From contig NZ_CVRB01000001.1 in the NCBI RefSeq assembly GCF_001048695.1, forward strand, positions 1,550,001 through 1,614,000: a stretch of 64,000 nt of DNA, read 5' to 3'. Below, in pieces: positions 27,873-35,981 of the stretch. Below the pieces are notes generated by a model. That model saw only the letters and a program-made list of their open reading frames with translations. It was not told the DNA's origin and made no database searches. Both the position numbers and the translations under genes were made by a program. The DNA comes from Neobacillus massiliamazoniensis (GTDB taxonomy: Bacteria > Bacillota > Bacilli > Bacillales > Cytobacillaceae). Each line of letters opens with the position of its first letter. Position 1 is the first letter of the stretch.

Positions 27873-28583
27873 ATGAATAATCTTAAAAGCGGAACAAAGC
27901 GATTTGCCATGACAGTTCTATTTTGCATGGCATTAATTGTGACCTTCCAATCCATTTCAGGTGTGAATGTAAAAACCCTTTTTCCATTCGCCAAATTCAA
28001 AATGGAAAAAGAGCTAAAGGATAGTGAAATATTTACTCATCAATTTAAGTCACTTGGAATTGTGTTTAAAAATCTGAAACAATTGATTCATCATGAGGCG
28101 AATCAGTCAGTAACTAAGGCCTCTGCGGCAACTGAAACCACTTTAGAAAATGCATTTGATTGGTCGAAATATCCTTCAAAAACCGTATTGGCAACAGGGT
28201 ATACGGCAGGATTTGAATCAACTGGAAAATACCAGGGTCACCCTCAATATGGAATAACTTATTCAGGGGTTAAGGTAAAACGTGATTTATACTCGACTGT
28301 TGCTGCTGATTTGACTATTTTCCCAATTGGAACAATCCTATTTATCCCGGGCTATGGTTACGGGGTTGTTGCTGATAAGGGAGGAGCGATTAAGGGTGAT
28401 GAACTGGATCTTTACTATGAGACGGTAGATGATGTTTATAAGCATTGGGGTAAGAAGCAAGTGGATGTATATGTGGTTCAAATAGGTAATGGAAAATTAA
28501 CCGAGGAACAATTACAATCGTTAAACGAAGATAAATCGATGCAGGTTTTTCGCCAACAATATATTAAGACAGAAAGAAAGTAA
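27873..28583 (+). CDS. yuiC: 3D-domain protein YuiC (Sps-type lytic transglycosylase)
   Basis: 236-aa exported protein. N-terminal membrane segment ([15 protein letters not shown], residues ~10-25), helical linker, and a C-terminal 3D domain named for three aspartates (Asp in VVADKGG and GDELDLYY). B. subtilis YuiC is a stationary-phase survival protein with muramidase (lytic transglycosylase-like) fold, thought to remodel peptidoglycan. Start chosen is ATG 27873, 12 bases after GGAGGA; GTG 27861 abuts that site and is less likely. Confidence 0.85.
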   Translation: MNNLKSGTKRFAMTVLFCMALIVTFQSISGVNVKTLFPFAKFKMEKELKDSEIFTHQFKSLGIVFKNLKQLIHHEANQSVTKASAATETTLENAFDWSKYPSKTVLATGYTAGFESTGKYQGHPQYGITYSGVKVKRDLYSTVAADLTIFPIGTILFIPGYGYGVVADKGGAIKGDELDLYYETVDDVYKHWGKKQVDVYVVQIGNGKLTEEQLQSLNEDKSMQVFRQQYIKTERK

Positions 28584-28608
28584 CAGGCCATGCGCCTGTT
28601 TTTTATTT
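28582..28608 (+). terminator. Terminator after yuiC
   Basis: AACAGGC / GCCTGTT stem with a 5-nt loop then TTTTATTTTT; family B copy B2 begins 4 bp later. Confidence 0.85.
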
Positions 28609-28611
28609 TTA

Positions 28612-28796
28612 GGCTTTGTTAAACGTGACTGTTGATTTGCGCTCCAGGCGCTTCGCTTTCCGCGGGCGTTCCTGGGAGCCTCCTCGGCGCTTAAGCGCCT
28701 GTGGGGTCTCCCCTGCCCCGTACTCCCGCAGGAGTCTCGCGCCTTCCGCCCCAATCAACATAGTTTCAAAAATCAACAATGACCTTTAACACAGCC
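28612..28796. repeat. Family B element, copy B2
   Basis: 185 bp, ends GGCTTTGTTAAAC and GACCTTTAACACAGCC (terminal repeats imperfect by one base). Centre is the GC-rich cassette with GGCGCTTAAGCGCC, in the reverse orientation to B1. Confidence 0.85.
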
Positions 28797-28897
28797 TATT
28801 TTTAAGATAAGCCTCCTGTCATTATATGCATTCTTTATTAGTCACTCGAAATAATTTTCGCTATAATGGAAAGGTAATTATCCGGAGGTGAAATGAT

Positions 28898-30406
28898 ATG
28901 TTTTTAGTAAAAAGTGATTTTGATCTGTCCAACTCACATGAGGGATTGGTAGTCGGTATTTTTGATAGACCGGAAAAGTTTTCTGGTTCACTAGAGAAAC
29001 TGGATGCTCAGTTTGAAGGGAAACTAACCGAGCTTGTAAAATCGGGTGATCTCTCTGCAAAAGTGAAAAGCATCAACAAAGTACATAGTTTTGGTAAAAT
29101 TGGGTCAAAAAGAATTTGGTTTGTTGGTCTTGGCAAGGAAAAGGAATTAACCTTTGAAAAGCTTAGAGCATCCTTTGGTAAGCTTTTTAAAGAAATAAAA
29201 GGAGCGAAGCTTGAAGAAATCGCTATTTACTTGGATTCCTTTACAACGGAAAAAATTGAGGAATTGGATGCCGCTCATGCTCTTGGTGAGGCATTTCCAT
29301 TAGCGACATATCAATTCGCTGGGTACAGGCAAAAATCAAATGAGCCGGAAAAAATGGTAAAGAGTCTAACGGTGTACAGCAAAGCCCAAGATAAAGAAGA
29401 AATACATGCAGCGTTAACGGTTGGATATGCTTTTGGTAAGGGAACGAACTCTGCCCGTACACTTGTTAACACGCCGGGAAATTTATTGAAGGCAACTGAT
29501 ATGGCAAACTACGCTATAGAGCTTGCTGGAAAATATGATTTCGAAGTGGAAATTTTAGATAAAGAAGAGATTGAAAAGCTTGGCATGGGTGCTTTTCTTG
29601 CAGTCAATCAAGGTTCTAAAGAGCCCCCAAAAATGATTGTGCTAAAATACCAAGGAAAAGATGAATGGAAGAATGTAATCGGCCTTGTGGGCAAAGGGAT
29701 TACCTTCGATACCGGCGGCTATTCTATCAAAACAAAGCAAGGTATTGTTGGAATGAAAACGGATATGGGCGGTGCTGCTTCTGTTCTTGGTGTAATGGAA
29801 ATTATCGGTGAGCTTAGACCAGAGCAAAATGTTGTAGCCGTGATTCCTTCAACCGACAATATGATTAGCGGTGGAGCTTTTAAACCGGATGATGTCATTA
29901 CCTCAATGAGCGGAAAAACGATAGAAGTGTTAAATACAGATGCTGAAGGACGCCTTGTCCTATCAGATGCCATCACATATGCGAAACACCATGGGGCTGA
30001 ATATTTAATCGATGTGGCAACCTTAACCGGTGGGGTTATTACTGCCCTTGGATTACATACAACCGGTGCGATGACGAACTATGAGCCGTTATTTGAGCAA
30101 ATAGTAGAAGCTTCAATGGAAGCTGGTGAGCAGGTATGGCAATTGCCATTGTTTGAAAGTGAAAAGGAAAGAGTAAGAAACAGCAAGGTAGCAGATTTAA
30201 ATAATTCACCAGGCAGTGAGGGGCATGCGATTGTTGCCGGTGCGTTTATCGGAGAATTTGCTGAAAACACTCCATGGGTACATCTTGATATTGCGGGAAC
30301 TGCAACCACATCAAAGGAACACGATCTAGGACCTGCAGGTGCTACAGGAGTCATGACGCGGACGCTTGCCATATTCGTTGAACGATTCGAGCCAATTGAA
30401 AAATAG
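28898..30406 (+). CDS. pepA: M17 leucyl aminopeptidase
   Basis: 502-aa cytosolic metallo-aminopeptidase removing N-terminal residues from peptides (yuiE in B. subtilis). The catalytic C-terminal M17 domain has [15 protein letters not shown] (metal-ligand Lys/Asp), TDMGGAASV and the signature [13 protein letters not shown] near residue 350. The N-terminal ~150 residues form the variable macro-like domain. ATG start 8 bases after CCGGAGGTG. Flanked by a B element and its own terminator. Confidence 0.95.
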   Translation: MFLVKSDFDLSNSHEGLVVGIFDRPEKFSGSLEKLDAQFEGKLTELVKSGDLSAKVKSINKVHSFGKIGSKRIWFVGLGKEKELTFEKLRASFGKLFKEIKGAKLEEIAIYLDSFTTEKIEELDAAHALGEAFPLATYQFAGYRQKSNEPEKMVKSLTVYSKAQDKEEIHAALTVGYAFGKGTNSARTLVNTPGNLLKATDMANYAIELAGKYDFEVEILDKEEIEKLGMGAFLAVNQGSKEPPKMIVLKYQGKDEWKNVIGLVGKGITFDTGGYSIKTKQGIVGMKTDMGGAASVLGVMEIIGELRPEQNVVAVIPSTDNMISGGAFKPDDVITSMSGKTIEVLNTDAEGRLVLSDAITYAKHHGAEYLIDVATLTGGVITALGLHTTGAMTNYEPLFEQIVEASMEAGEQVWQLPLFESEKERVRNSKVADLNNSPGSEGHAIVAGAFIGEFAENTPWVHLDIAGTATTSKEHDLGPAGATGVMTRTLAIFVERFEPIEK

Positions 30407-30421
30407 TGCGGAATGAACGTG

Positions 30422-30453
30422 AAAACCTCTGGGACTCCTCCAGAGGTTTTTTA
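30422..30453 (+). terminator. Terminator after pepA
   Basis: AAAACCTCTGG / CCAGAGGTTTT 11-bp perfect stem with a 7-nt loop and T-run. Confidence 0.9.
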
Positions 30454-30543
30454 TGACTCCCACGACTTTCTGCCCAAGCCAAACCCCTGACAATTGCATA
30501 TGAAATAGTGTAGGCAAGGATTGATGAAAAGGAGGTAGGCTGT

Positions 30544-30801
30544 TTGTATCCATATTATAGAAGCCCGTATCCTGTACCGGATCAAAGATTTATTGGCTTT
30601 GGATGGCCTTTTTTGGCAGTTGGTGGTCTTGCGTTTTTAGGCGGATTATTAGGAGGAGGCATAGGAGGAGCTATTGGGAGCCGTCCTTTTTATGGGGGAT
30701 TTTACCCAGGCTTCGGTTACCCAGGCTTCGGCTATCCAGGCATAGGTTATCCAGGCATAGGCTATCCAGGTGTTGGCTATCCTGGTGTCCCTTTCTATTA
30801 A
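30544..30801 (+). CDS. Glycine/proline/tyrosine-rich small protein
   Basis: 85-aa protein of unknown function. Tyr/Pro-rich start (LYPYYRSPYPVP), a glycine-zipper hydrophobic stretch (GGLLGGGIGGAIG, residues ~38-50) able to insert into a membrane, and a C-terminal run of six GYPG[F/I/V] pentapeptide-type repeats. TTG start with AAAAGGAGG 8 bases upstream and a strong terminator after it, so it is probably expressed. Such repeats recall spore-coat or surface proteins; that is inference. Repeat DNA shows recent expansion. Confidence 0.65.
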   Translation: MYPYYRSPYPVPDQRFIGFGWPFLAVGGLAFLGGLLGGGIGGAIGSRPFYGGFYPGFGYPGFGYPGIGYPGIGYPGVGYPGVPFY

Positions 30802-30811
30802 TAAAGAGATG

Positions 30812-30837
30812 AAAAACAGCTCTTTGGGCTGTTTTTT
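30812..30837 (+). terminator. Terminator after the glycine-rich protein gene
   Basis: AAAAACAGC / GCTGTTTTT stem with a 7-nt loop, continuing into T-run. Confidence 0.85.
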
Positions 30838-30918
30838 CACTTGTCACAAAGGAAAAAATGAACGGGAAGAGAATACATAATTTATTGGGGAAAAATTTTT
30901 TATTTTGGAGGAATGGAA

Positions 30919-31302
30919 ATGATTAAAGACACTTTGATAGAAACACTCGGGATTGAAATTACTCATCTGGAGTCAGGAAAAGTAGTCGCGACCATGCCGG
31001 TGGATAAGCGGACTCGACAGCCATTTGGTTTACTTCATGGAGGAGCGTCTGTTGCATTAGCGGAGACTGTTGCCAGCATAGGTGCTTATGAATTGGTCGA
31101 TAAGGATTCAGAAGGAGTTGCTGGATTGGAAATAAACGCTAACCATGTCCGCCCTAAAACTGAAGGGGTGGTTACGGCGGTTGGAACGATTTTACATCAA
31201 GGGAAAACTACTATGGTTTGGGATATTAAAATAACGGATGAACAAGATCGGCTGATTTGTGTCTCTAGATGTACCATGGCGGTATTAAAAATAAAAAAAT
31301 AG
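30919..31302 (+). CDS. yuxO: Hotdog-fold thioesterase, YuxO-like
   Basis: 127-aa PaaI-type acyl-CoA thioesterase. Signature: QPFGLLHGGASVALAETVAS (catalytic region, residues ~33-50) and AGLEINANHVRP. B. subtilis YuxO is annotated as a likely 1,4-dihydroxy-2-naphthoyl-CoA hydrolase of menaquinone synthesis; the same role is plausible but not shown here. The start chosen is ATG 30919, 6 bases after GGAGGA. In B. subtilis yuxO adjoins comA; here it sits before kapD, so its context differs. Confidence 0.78.
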   Translation: MIKDTLIETLGIEITHLESGKVVATMPVDKRTRQPFGLLHGGASVALAETVASIGAYELVDKDSEGVAGLEINANHVRPKTEGVVTAVGTILHQGKTTMVWDIKITDEQDRLICVSRCTMAVLKIKK

Positions 31303-31449
31303 ATGATTTTGCAGAAGAAAGAAAATTGTGAAAAAATGGGGCGGTTTCGTGGTATACTTGAAGAAAAAATAGAAAAAAAGCACAATTTTTAGTACAGGTT
31401 TCTTTATATAATGGTAGTAAGTAAAAATTGTTGCAAAGGTGGTGGGGAA

Positions 31450-32070
31450 ATGAAAAGGAAACGGCAGCACTTATTTATTGATTTTGAATTTACAATGCCA
31501 GAACGAAATGTTCGGATGAAGGATTTTTTTGCAGAAATCATCGAGGTTGGAATTGTTTCCGTTGTTGAAAACCAAATTACCGATCAATTTTCTTCCTTTG
31601 TTACACCTTTAAAGTTTCCGATTCTTTCAGAACGCTGTAAATCATTTTTACATATTTCACAGCAACAGGTTGATACTGGGCTATCATTTTATGAGCTTGT
31701 GCGTAAAATGGAGGAGTTCAGCAATAATTACGAAACAACCATTGTTACATGGGGAAATATGGACATGAAAGTGCTTCGTCATAATTGTTTAACAGCTGAA
31801 GTGGATTTCCCTTTCGATGCTGTAGAATTAGATTTATCTATGGAATATAAACGTTTTTTTGGTGATCAAAACCAAACAGGCTTGTGGAAGGCAGTTCAGG
31901 AATATGGCAAGGAAGGAACAGGCCGGCACCATCGTGCACTTGATGATGCCTTAACCACTTATAATATATTCCGTCTGATTGAAAAGGATAAACGCTATTT
32001 GGAAAAACCTGAACCGACGACCATAGGGGATCGTATTGATTTTTCAAAGTTATTAAATGAATTCGCATAA
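31450..32070 (+). CDS. kapD: KapD, DEDDh exonuclease-like inhibitor of the KinB pathway
   Basis: 206-aa protein of the ribonuclease T/DNA polymerase III epsilon exonuclease superfamily. The DEDDh residues are present: Asp11 and Glu13 (IDFEFT), Asp in WGNMDMK, and His/Asp in RHHRALDDA. In B. subtilis KapD inhibits sporulation signalling through KinB; whether nuclease activity is used is unknown. Start is ATG 31450 right after GGTGGGG; an ATG 39 bp upstream is less well placed. A TATAAT at 31407-31412 may be its -10. Convergent with kapB. Confidence 0.87.
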   Translation: MKRKRQHLFIDFEFTMPERNVRMKDFFAEIIEVGIVSVVENQITDQFSSFVTPLKFPILSERCKSFLHISQQQVDTGLSFYELVRKMEEFSNNYETTIVTWGNMDMKVLRHNCLTAEVDFPFDAVELDLSMEYKRFFGDQNQTGLWKAVQEYGKEGTGRHHRALDDALTTYNIFRLIEKDKRYLEKPEPTTIGDRIDFSKLLNEFA

Positions 32071-32104
32071 AAGGCCAAATCACTTTACCTGATTTGGCCT
32101 TTTG
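32071..32104 (+). terminator. Terminator after kapD
   Basis: AAGGCCAAATCA / TGATTTGGCCTT 12-bp perfect stem, 7-nt loop, then TTTG; directly after the stop codon. Confidence 0.88.
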
Positions 32105-32115
32105 TTATTTATTTA

Positions 32116-32317
32116 GGCTTTGTTAAACTTGCCTGTTGATTTGCGCTCAAGAAGCGAGCATCCGCGGGCTCCCCTGCCCCGTACTCCCGCAGGACGTTGA
32201 ATCAGCATCCTTGAATCAACACCGCACGAAGGAAATGCGATAGCATTTTCGAGGATCTCGCACCTTCCGCTCCAATCAACATGGTTTCAAAAATCAACAA
32301 TGACCTTTAACTCAGCC
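32116..32317. repeat. Family B element, copy B3
   Basis: 202 bp with ends GGCTTTGTTAAAC and CTTTAACTCAGCC (decayed terminal repeats). The interior includes the alternative module CGCACGAAGGAAATGCGATA with hairpin AAATGC...GCATTT. It ends one base before the kapB stop codon. Confidence 0.82.
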
Positions 32318-32318
32318 T

Positions 32319-32699
32319 TTATTTAAAATAATCCTTCTCAAGGGTTTCTATATTTTTTAAGCTCCTCAAGGCCCATTCTGAAGAGTCATCAGTTAATTCT
32401 TTTTTCATTTTTTCAATGGCTTCTTTTAGGGATGCTTGATATTCAGGAATTTGATTTGCAAATGTCTTAACCATTTGTTTAGGAACATTCGCTTGTTCCC
32501 TGTATGAAAGGGCGCGTCTCTCATGGAAAAATAACACATTCGCATCTTTTGGATTGTGGAGATCGCCCTGCATTGGATGCTTCAGAACGGCTAACACCTT
32601 GACTAAATAATGCTGTGGCCGTATTTCCGTAATCTCACCAATATATTTCCCTGTTTTATAAATTGCTGTTACTTTTTCTCCAACATGTAATTCTGTCAA
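32319..32699 (-). CDS. kapB: KapB, KinB-pathway activator
   Basis: 126-aa cytosolic protein with an SH3-like N-terminal barrel (GEKVTAIYKTGKYIGEITEI) and helical tail. In B. subtilis KapB is needed for KinB to signal to Spo0F. The old name kinase-associated lipoprotein is not supported here: there is no signal peptide and no cysteine at all. TTG start 7 bases after GGGGGG. Its usual operon partner kinB is not in the neighbourhood. Confidence 0.85.
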   Translation of the reverse strand: MTELHVGEKVTAIYKTGKYIGEITEIRPQHYLVKVLAVLKHPMQGDLHNPKDANVLFFHERRALSYREQANVPKQMVKTFANQIPEYQASLKEAIEKMKKELTDDSSEWALRSLKNIETLEKDYFK

Positions 32700-32806
32700 T
32701 TTAAATCCCCCCAACTACTTCAATATTCTCTTTAATTTTATTAAAATGTAATACAAAGTGCAAAAATGGTTTTAGTTGGTTAAAGTAGAAAGATGGAGGG
32801 ATGATA

Positions 32807-33550
32807 ATGAGGAAATGTTTGCAATTAGGGGCTCTTCTAGTAATAGCCTTATTCGTGTTAAGTGCATGTGGGACAAGCAATGCAAAAAATGAAGCAACAT
32901 CGAAGAATGCCGCACCAAATACAACCGATCAGAAGGAAGGGAAGCAACAGGTGATAAACGGTATGTATCCTCAGCTTTCAACTGAGGTGACTGATCAGGA
33001 AAAACTAGTGGAAATGGAAACATCAATGGGAAACATAAAAATCAAATTATTCCCTAAGTATGCACCAAAAGCAGTGGAAAACTTTGTGAAGCTTAGTGAG
33101 AAAGGCTATTATAACGGGCTTATTTTTCACAGGGTAATTAAGGATTTCATGATTCAGGGCGGTGACCCGAAGGGGAATGGAACAGGCGGTGAAAGTATTT
33201 GGGGAAAGCCGTTTGAAGACGAATTCTCAAATTCCCTATTTAACATACGTGGCGCACTGTCCATGGCGAATTCAGGGGCAAATACAAATGGCAGCCAATT
33301 TTTTATCGTGCAAAACTCCAAGCTTGATCCGGCGATGAAGTCGCAAATAGAGCAAGCCGGATATCCGCAAGAAATCGTCAAAGCCTATGAAAAAAATGGC
33401 GGTACTCCGTGGCTAGATGGCCGTCATACCGTTTTTGGACAAGTGATTGATGGAATGGATGTTGTTGACAAAATTGCCAACACACCAACAGATGCTAAGG
33501 ATAAGCCTAAGAAGGATGTCATCATTAAAAAAATTACCGTGTTACAATAA
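32807..33550 (+). CDS. Lipoprotein peptidyl-prolyl isomerase (cyclophilin)
   Basis: 247-aa lipid-anchored cyclophilin acting outside the membrane to catalyse proline isomerisation in secreted proteins. Lipobox LSAC with Cys21, then a ~50-residue polar linker. The cyclophilin domain has [21 protein letters not shown] (active-site Arg/Phe/Gln), [11 protein letters not shown] and the [11 protein letters not shown] loop. The start chosen is ATG 32807, 6 bases after GGAGGG. It differs from cytosolic PpiB by the lipoprotein signal; I know no exact B. subtilis equivalent. Confidence 0.88.
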   Translation: MRKCLQLGALLVIALFVLSACGTSNAKNEATSKNAAPNTTDQKEGKQQVINGMYPQLSTEVTDQEKLVEMETSMGNIKIKLFPKYAPKAVENFVKLSEKGYYNGLIFHRVIKDFMIQGGDPKGNGTGGESIWGKPFEDEFSNSLFNIRGALSMANSGANTNGSQFFIVQNSKLDPAMKSQIEQAGYPQEIVKAYEKNGGTPWLDGRHTVFGQVIDGMDVVDKIANTPTDAKDKPKKDVIIKKITVLQ

Positions 33551-33639
33551 TCTTAGTTTTGCTTTTGGAAAGCTACACTTGGTTCGGTACATCTTTTGTT
33601 GCTATAATAAAGTATAGTCCTTTTGAAGGGAGAAAAAAG

Positions 33640-33846
33640 ATGTTAAATCTGTTCATCCTCGCTGATTTTTTATATTTTCCAAAGGATAAATCAGAATATA
33701 TTCCGGCCGTGATTAGCTTTACGATTTTTTTCATTGGAGCCATTTTAGCGATGAGGTATTTTATTGTGGTCTCCAAAAAGGAAGCAGAAAAAGCAAAAGA
33801 ATTAGAAGAAAAAATCTTACAACAACCGACGCAAAAGGAGCAGTAA
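33640..33846 (+). CDS. Small single-span membrane protein
   Basis: 68-aa protein with a short hydrophobic start (MLNLFILADFLYF), one clear membrane helix (AVISFTIFFIGAILAMRYFIVV, given in part) and a charged coiled-coil-like tail (KKEAEKAKELEEKI). ATG with GAAGGGAG upstream. A TATAAT box at 33603-33608 with a weak -35 suggests its own promoter. The stop codon lies in the loop of its terminator. Function unknown. Confidence 0.65.
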   Translation: MLNLFILADFLYFPKDKSEYIPAVISFTIFFIGAILAMRYFIVVSKKEAEKAKELEEKILQQPTQKEQ

Positions 33847-33862
33847 TGGCTGCTCCTTTTTT
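33833..33862 (+). terminator. Terminator overlapping the end of the small membrane protein gene
   Basis: AAAAGGAGCAG / CTGCTCCTTTT 11-bp perfect stem, 6-nt loop containing the TAA stop codon, then T-run. Confidence 0.9.
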
Positions 33863-33883
33863 TTGCGATTAAATATAATTTAT

Positions 33884-34283
33884 GACTTCGAGAATTGTCC
33901 AGCTTCATAAGAGTAAGCTTCGGAAGCGATACATCGCACGCCGAAAAACGTGAGTTTTTCGGCGGAGGCGCCCAGCGACTAGTGAACTTCGCTCTTCTCC
34001 CTACGATAAGTCAACATCGGATCGCTTGCGCTCTCCGTGTTGTCTAGCTTCAGCGCCTAGGGGCTCGGGGTCATAAGCCAATCCGTCATGAAGGTTAAAA
34101 ACCAACCTTCAAGCCGGCTCGTCTTATGCCTGTCGCCCCTGAGCATAAAGGAAATCTTCCTTGAATAACCTTCGCAGGAACAAGCTGTGCTTGTTCCGAA
34201 GGCGCTTCCGTTTTCTATTTTCCTTTATCTCAGTCGAAGCGCTCCAGTCCATACGTCGCTAAAAGGGCACCTTGCGCTTTTCT
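33884..34283. repeat. Family A compound repeat, copy A7 (nested insertion)
   Basis: The left part (CTTCGAGAATTGTCCAGC to CTCTCCGTGTT) and right part (TTCCTTTATCTCAGTCG to TTGCGCTTTTCT) match copy A1, but a complete second unit (34042 to ~34218, GTCTAGCTTCAGCGCCTAGG to AAGGCGCTTCCGTTTTCTA) lies between them. The left part also carries the CCGAAAAACGTGAGTTTTTCGG hairpin module absent from A1. No gene. Confidence 0.85.
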
Positions 34284-34345
34284 TTTTGTATACAACACAA
34301 CCCCATTGCTGATAATAAAGACAAATTGTCATGGGGGGCATAAAT

Positions 34346-34894
34346 ATGAAAAAAGGCTGGATCATCCTTCCACTTTTCCTATTAGTCGGTTGTACAGGAA
34401 AAAATATAACCCAGATGAATGTGGGATTGTTTAATGCGGTAGGTGATTCTGTAGGGTCAGTAACATTAACGGAGCAATCAAGTGGTGTGAAAATGGCAGT
34501 GAAAGTAAATGGTCTTTCACCTGGAATACATGCCATACATATACATGAAAAAGGAAAATGCATAGCTCCTGATTTTAAATCGGCGGGAAACCATTTTAAC
34601 CCTGAAGGAAAGGACCATGGTTTACTCAACCCTAAAGGAGCGCATGCAGGTGACTTGCCCAACTTAATTGCTCAAGATGATGGTTCTGCCAAAGCGGAGT
34701 TAATGGCTCCGAATGTAACCTTAAGGGATGGGAAAAAATCATTGTTTACAAAGGCAGGAACGTCAATTGTCATTACTGCCCAAAAAGATGATGGAATGAC
34801 GCAGCCTTCAGGGAATTCAGGAAAGAGAATTGCTTGCGGTGAAATTTCAAAGCTTAAAAAAGGGCAAAGAGAGGCTCAAGAAGAAAAAAGATAA
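34346..34894 (+). CDS. Cu/Zn superoxide dismutase-like lipoprotein lacking a Cu ligand
   Basis: 182-aa lipoprotein (LLVGC, Cys16) with a SodC fold. Conserved metal residues: His65 and His67 (HIHEKG), His83, His91, His100 and Asp103. Disulfide cysteines Cys72 and Cys164 are present. The last copper histidine, expected in the strand SIVIxA, is Thr144. B. subtilis YojM is likewise reported to lack copper-binding histidine(s), so this is probably a YojM-type protein with zinc but weak or no dismutase activity. ATG 34346 after GGGGGG. Monocistronic. Confidence 0.85.
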   Translation: MKKGWIILPLFLLVGCTGKNITQMNVGLFNAVGDSVGSVTLTEQSSGVKMAVKVNGLSPGIHAIHIHEKGKCIAPDFKSAGNHFNPEGKDHGLLNPKGAHAGDLPNLIAQDDGSAKAELMAPNVTLRDGKKSLFTKAGTSIVITAQKDDGMTQPSGNSGKRIACGEISKLKKGQREAQEEKR

Positions 34895-34912
34895 AAAAGT
34901 ATGGGCCGATTT

Positions 34913-34945
34913 GTAACACTGTTGATTGGAGCGCAAATCAACAAC
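34913..34945. repeat. Remnant of a family B element
   Basis: GTAACACTGTTGATTGGAGC followed by GCAAATCAACAAC matches the join of a cassette-less B element (as in B6) but the outer arms are lost. Confidence 0.5.
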
Positions 34946-34969
34946 AAAATTTATCAGAGCGTTTACTTT

Positions 34970-35000
34970 AAAGGGCACTTTTATAGTGCCCTTTACCTTT
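34970..35000 (+). terminator. Terminator after the SodC-like gene
   Basis: AAAGGGCACT / AGTGCCCTTT 10-bp stem with a 5-nt loop, followed by ACCTTTG. Confidence 0.75.
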
Positions 35001-35107
35001 GTTTGTTCTATTTTTTTCGCCTATTTTTTTTTTTCATGGGTAAAAATCTAAGCTTATCCCAAAAGGGAGACATACACTAACATGAAAACTATTAGGAGGC
35101 GATTGTG

Positions 35108-35449
35108 ATGGCAAAAAGACAATATTACGGAGGAGCTCCAGCTCAGCCGGGTTATCCACAAATGGGGCACCCTCAAATGCCGGGAGGATATCCACAAATG
35201 GGGCACCCTCAGATGCCGGGAGGATATCCACAAATGGGGGGCTACCCAACAACAGGTTATCCACATATGCCAGGGGGATATCCTCATCATATGCATCACC
35301 ACCATGCAGGTTATCCATATGGTATGCATGGTTATCCATCAACTGGATACCCGCAGCAGATGCCAGGGCATCCTTCAGCCGGTCAACCGTCAATGCAGCC
35401 AATGCAGCCAATGCAGCCATACCCTGGTCAACGTAAAGAAGAGAAGTAA
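35108..35449 (+). CDS. His/Pro/Met/Gly/Tyr-rich repetitive small protein
   Basis: 113-aa low-complexity protein. After [15 protein letters not shown] come tandem units of the type [12 protein letters not shown], a His cluster (HHMHHHHAG, residues ~60-68) and a closing MQPMQPMQP run. No membrane segment or signal. ATG 7-14 bases after AGGAGGCG. The composition suggests a spore-coat or metal-binding structural protein; this is inference from composition only. The two 36-bp DNA repeats in the 5' half are nearly identical, so the copy number is likely to vary between strains. Confidence 0.68.
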   Translation: MAKRQYYGGAPAQPGYPQMGHPQMPGGYPQMGHPQMPGGYPQMGGYPTTGYPHMPGGYPHHMHHHHAGYPYGMHGYPSTGYPQQMPGHPSAGQPSMQPMQPMQPYPGQRKEEK

Positions 35450-35471
35450 TCATCAATTTCACTTTAAGGTC

Positions 35472-35506
35472 ACCTGTCTCTTCACCGTTGAATGGGCAGG
35501 TTTTTT
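35472..35506 (+). terminator. Probable terminator after the His/Pro-rich gene
   Basis: ACCTGTC / GGCAGGT arms with one mismatch and a ~15-nt loop, followed by TTTTTT. Confidence 0.5.
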
Positions 35507-35565
35507 ATGGCTTAGGAATTTAGAGATTCAATTAGGTGTGGATAACTTTGATTTAGTTTGCTGAA

Positions 35566-35896
35566 TCCAGCTCCATAAGAGTAAGCTTCGGAAACGATAC
35601 CTCGCACGCCGAAAAACGTGAGTTTTTCGGCGGAGCGCCTAGCCCCTCGAGGTCATAAGCCAATTAATTTATATAAATTGATTCTTGCTCCTGCGGCAAA
35701 GCAAAATCGGAGAAGTTAATGTTCACCTCGTCGCATGCCTGCAAAGATGATTATGCAGTGGTCTGGCATCCTGCCGGCTCGTCTTATGCTTGGCTACAGA
35801 AGACTAACGCCTTCTGTGCGCATTAAGGGAGACTAAGGCACTTATCAGTGCCAAGTCTCCCTAATATCGGGGCTGACCAAGGCGCTTGCGCTTTTT
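35566..35896. repeat. Family A repeat, copy A8 (long form)
   Basis: Contains the hairpin module (GCACGCCGAAAAACGTGAG...), the base-stem arms (GCGCCTAGCCCCTCGAGG / GGGGCTGACCAAGGCGCTT), a ~100-bp apical insert shared with A9 and A11 (CTCCTGCGGCAAAG...TCGTCGCATGCCTGC) and the GACTAAGGCACTTATCAGTG hairpin shared with A4. Confidence 0.85.
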
Positions 35897-35981
35897 GTTT
35901 TTAGACTTGATTTATTTTTCATTTTTATTGAAAATGAATGGTAAAGATATACGATTTAGAAATCCAACAGGAGACGTAAAA

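Noticed and set aside
28521..28754. Open frames inside family B elements, such as the minus-strand 77-codon frame.
   Set aside because: Similar peptides appear at every long B copy (for example 41964-42206) because the DNA repeats, not because of coding selection; no start signals.
33884..34283. A CRISPR array or tRNA cluster among the hairpin repeats.
   Set aside because: There are no short regular direct repeats with unique spacers, no cas genes, and no cloverleaf or CCA-type features.
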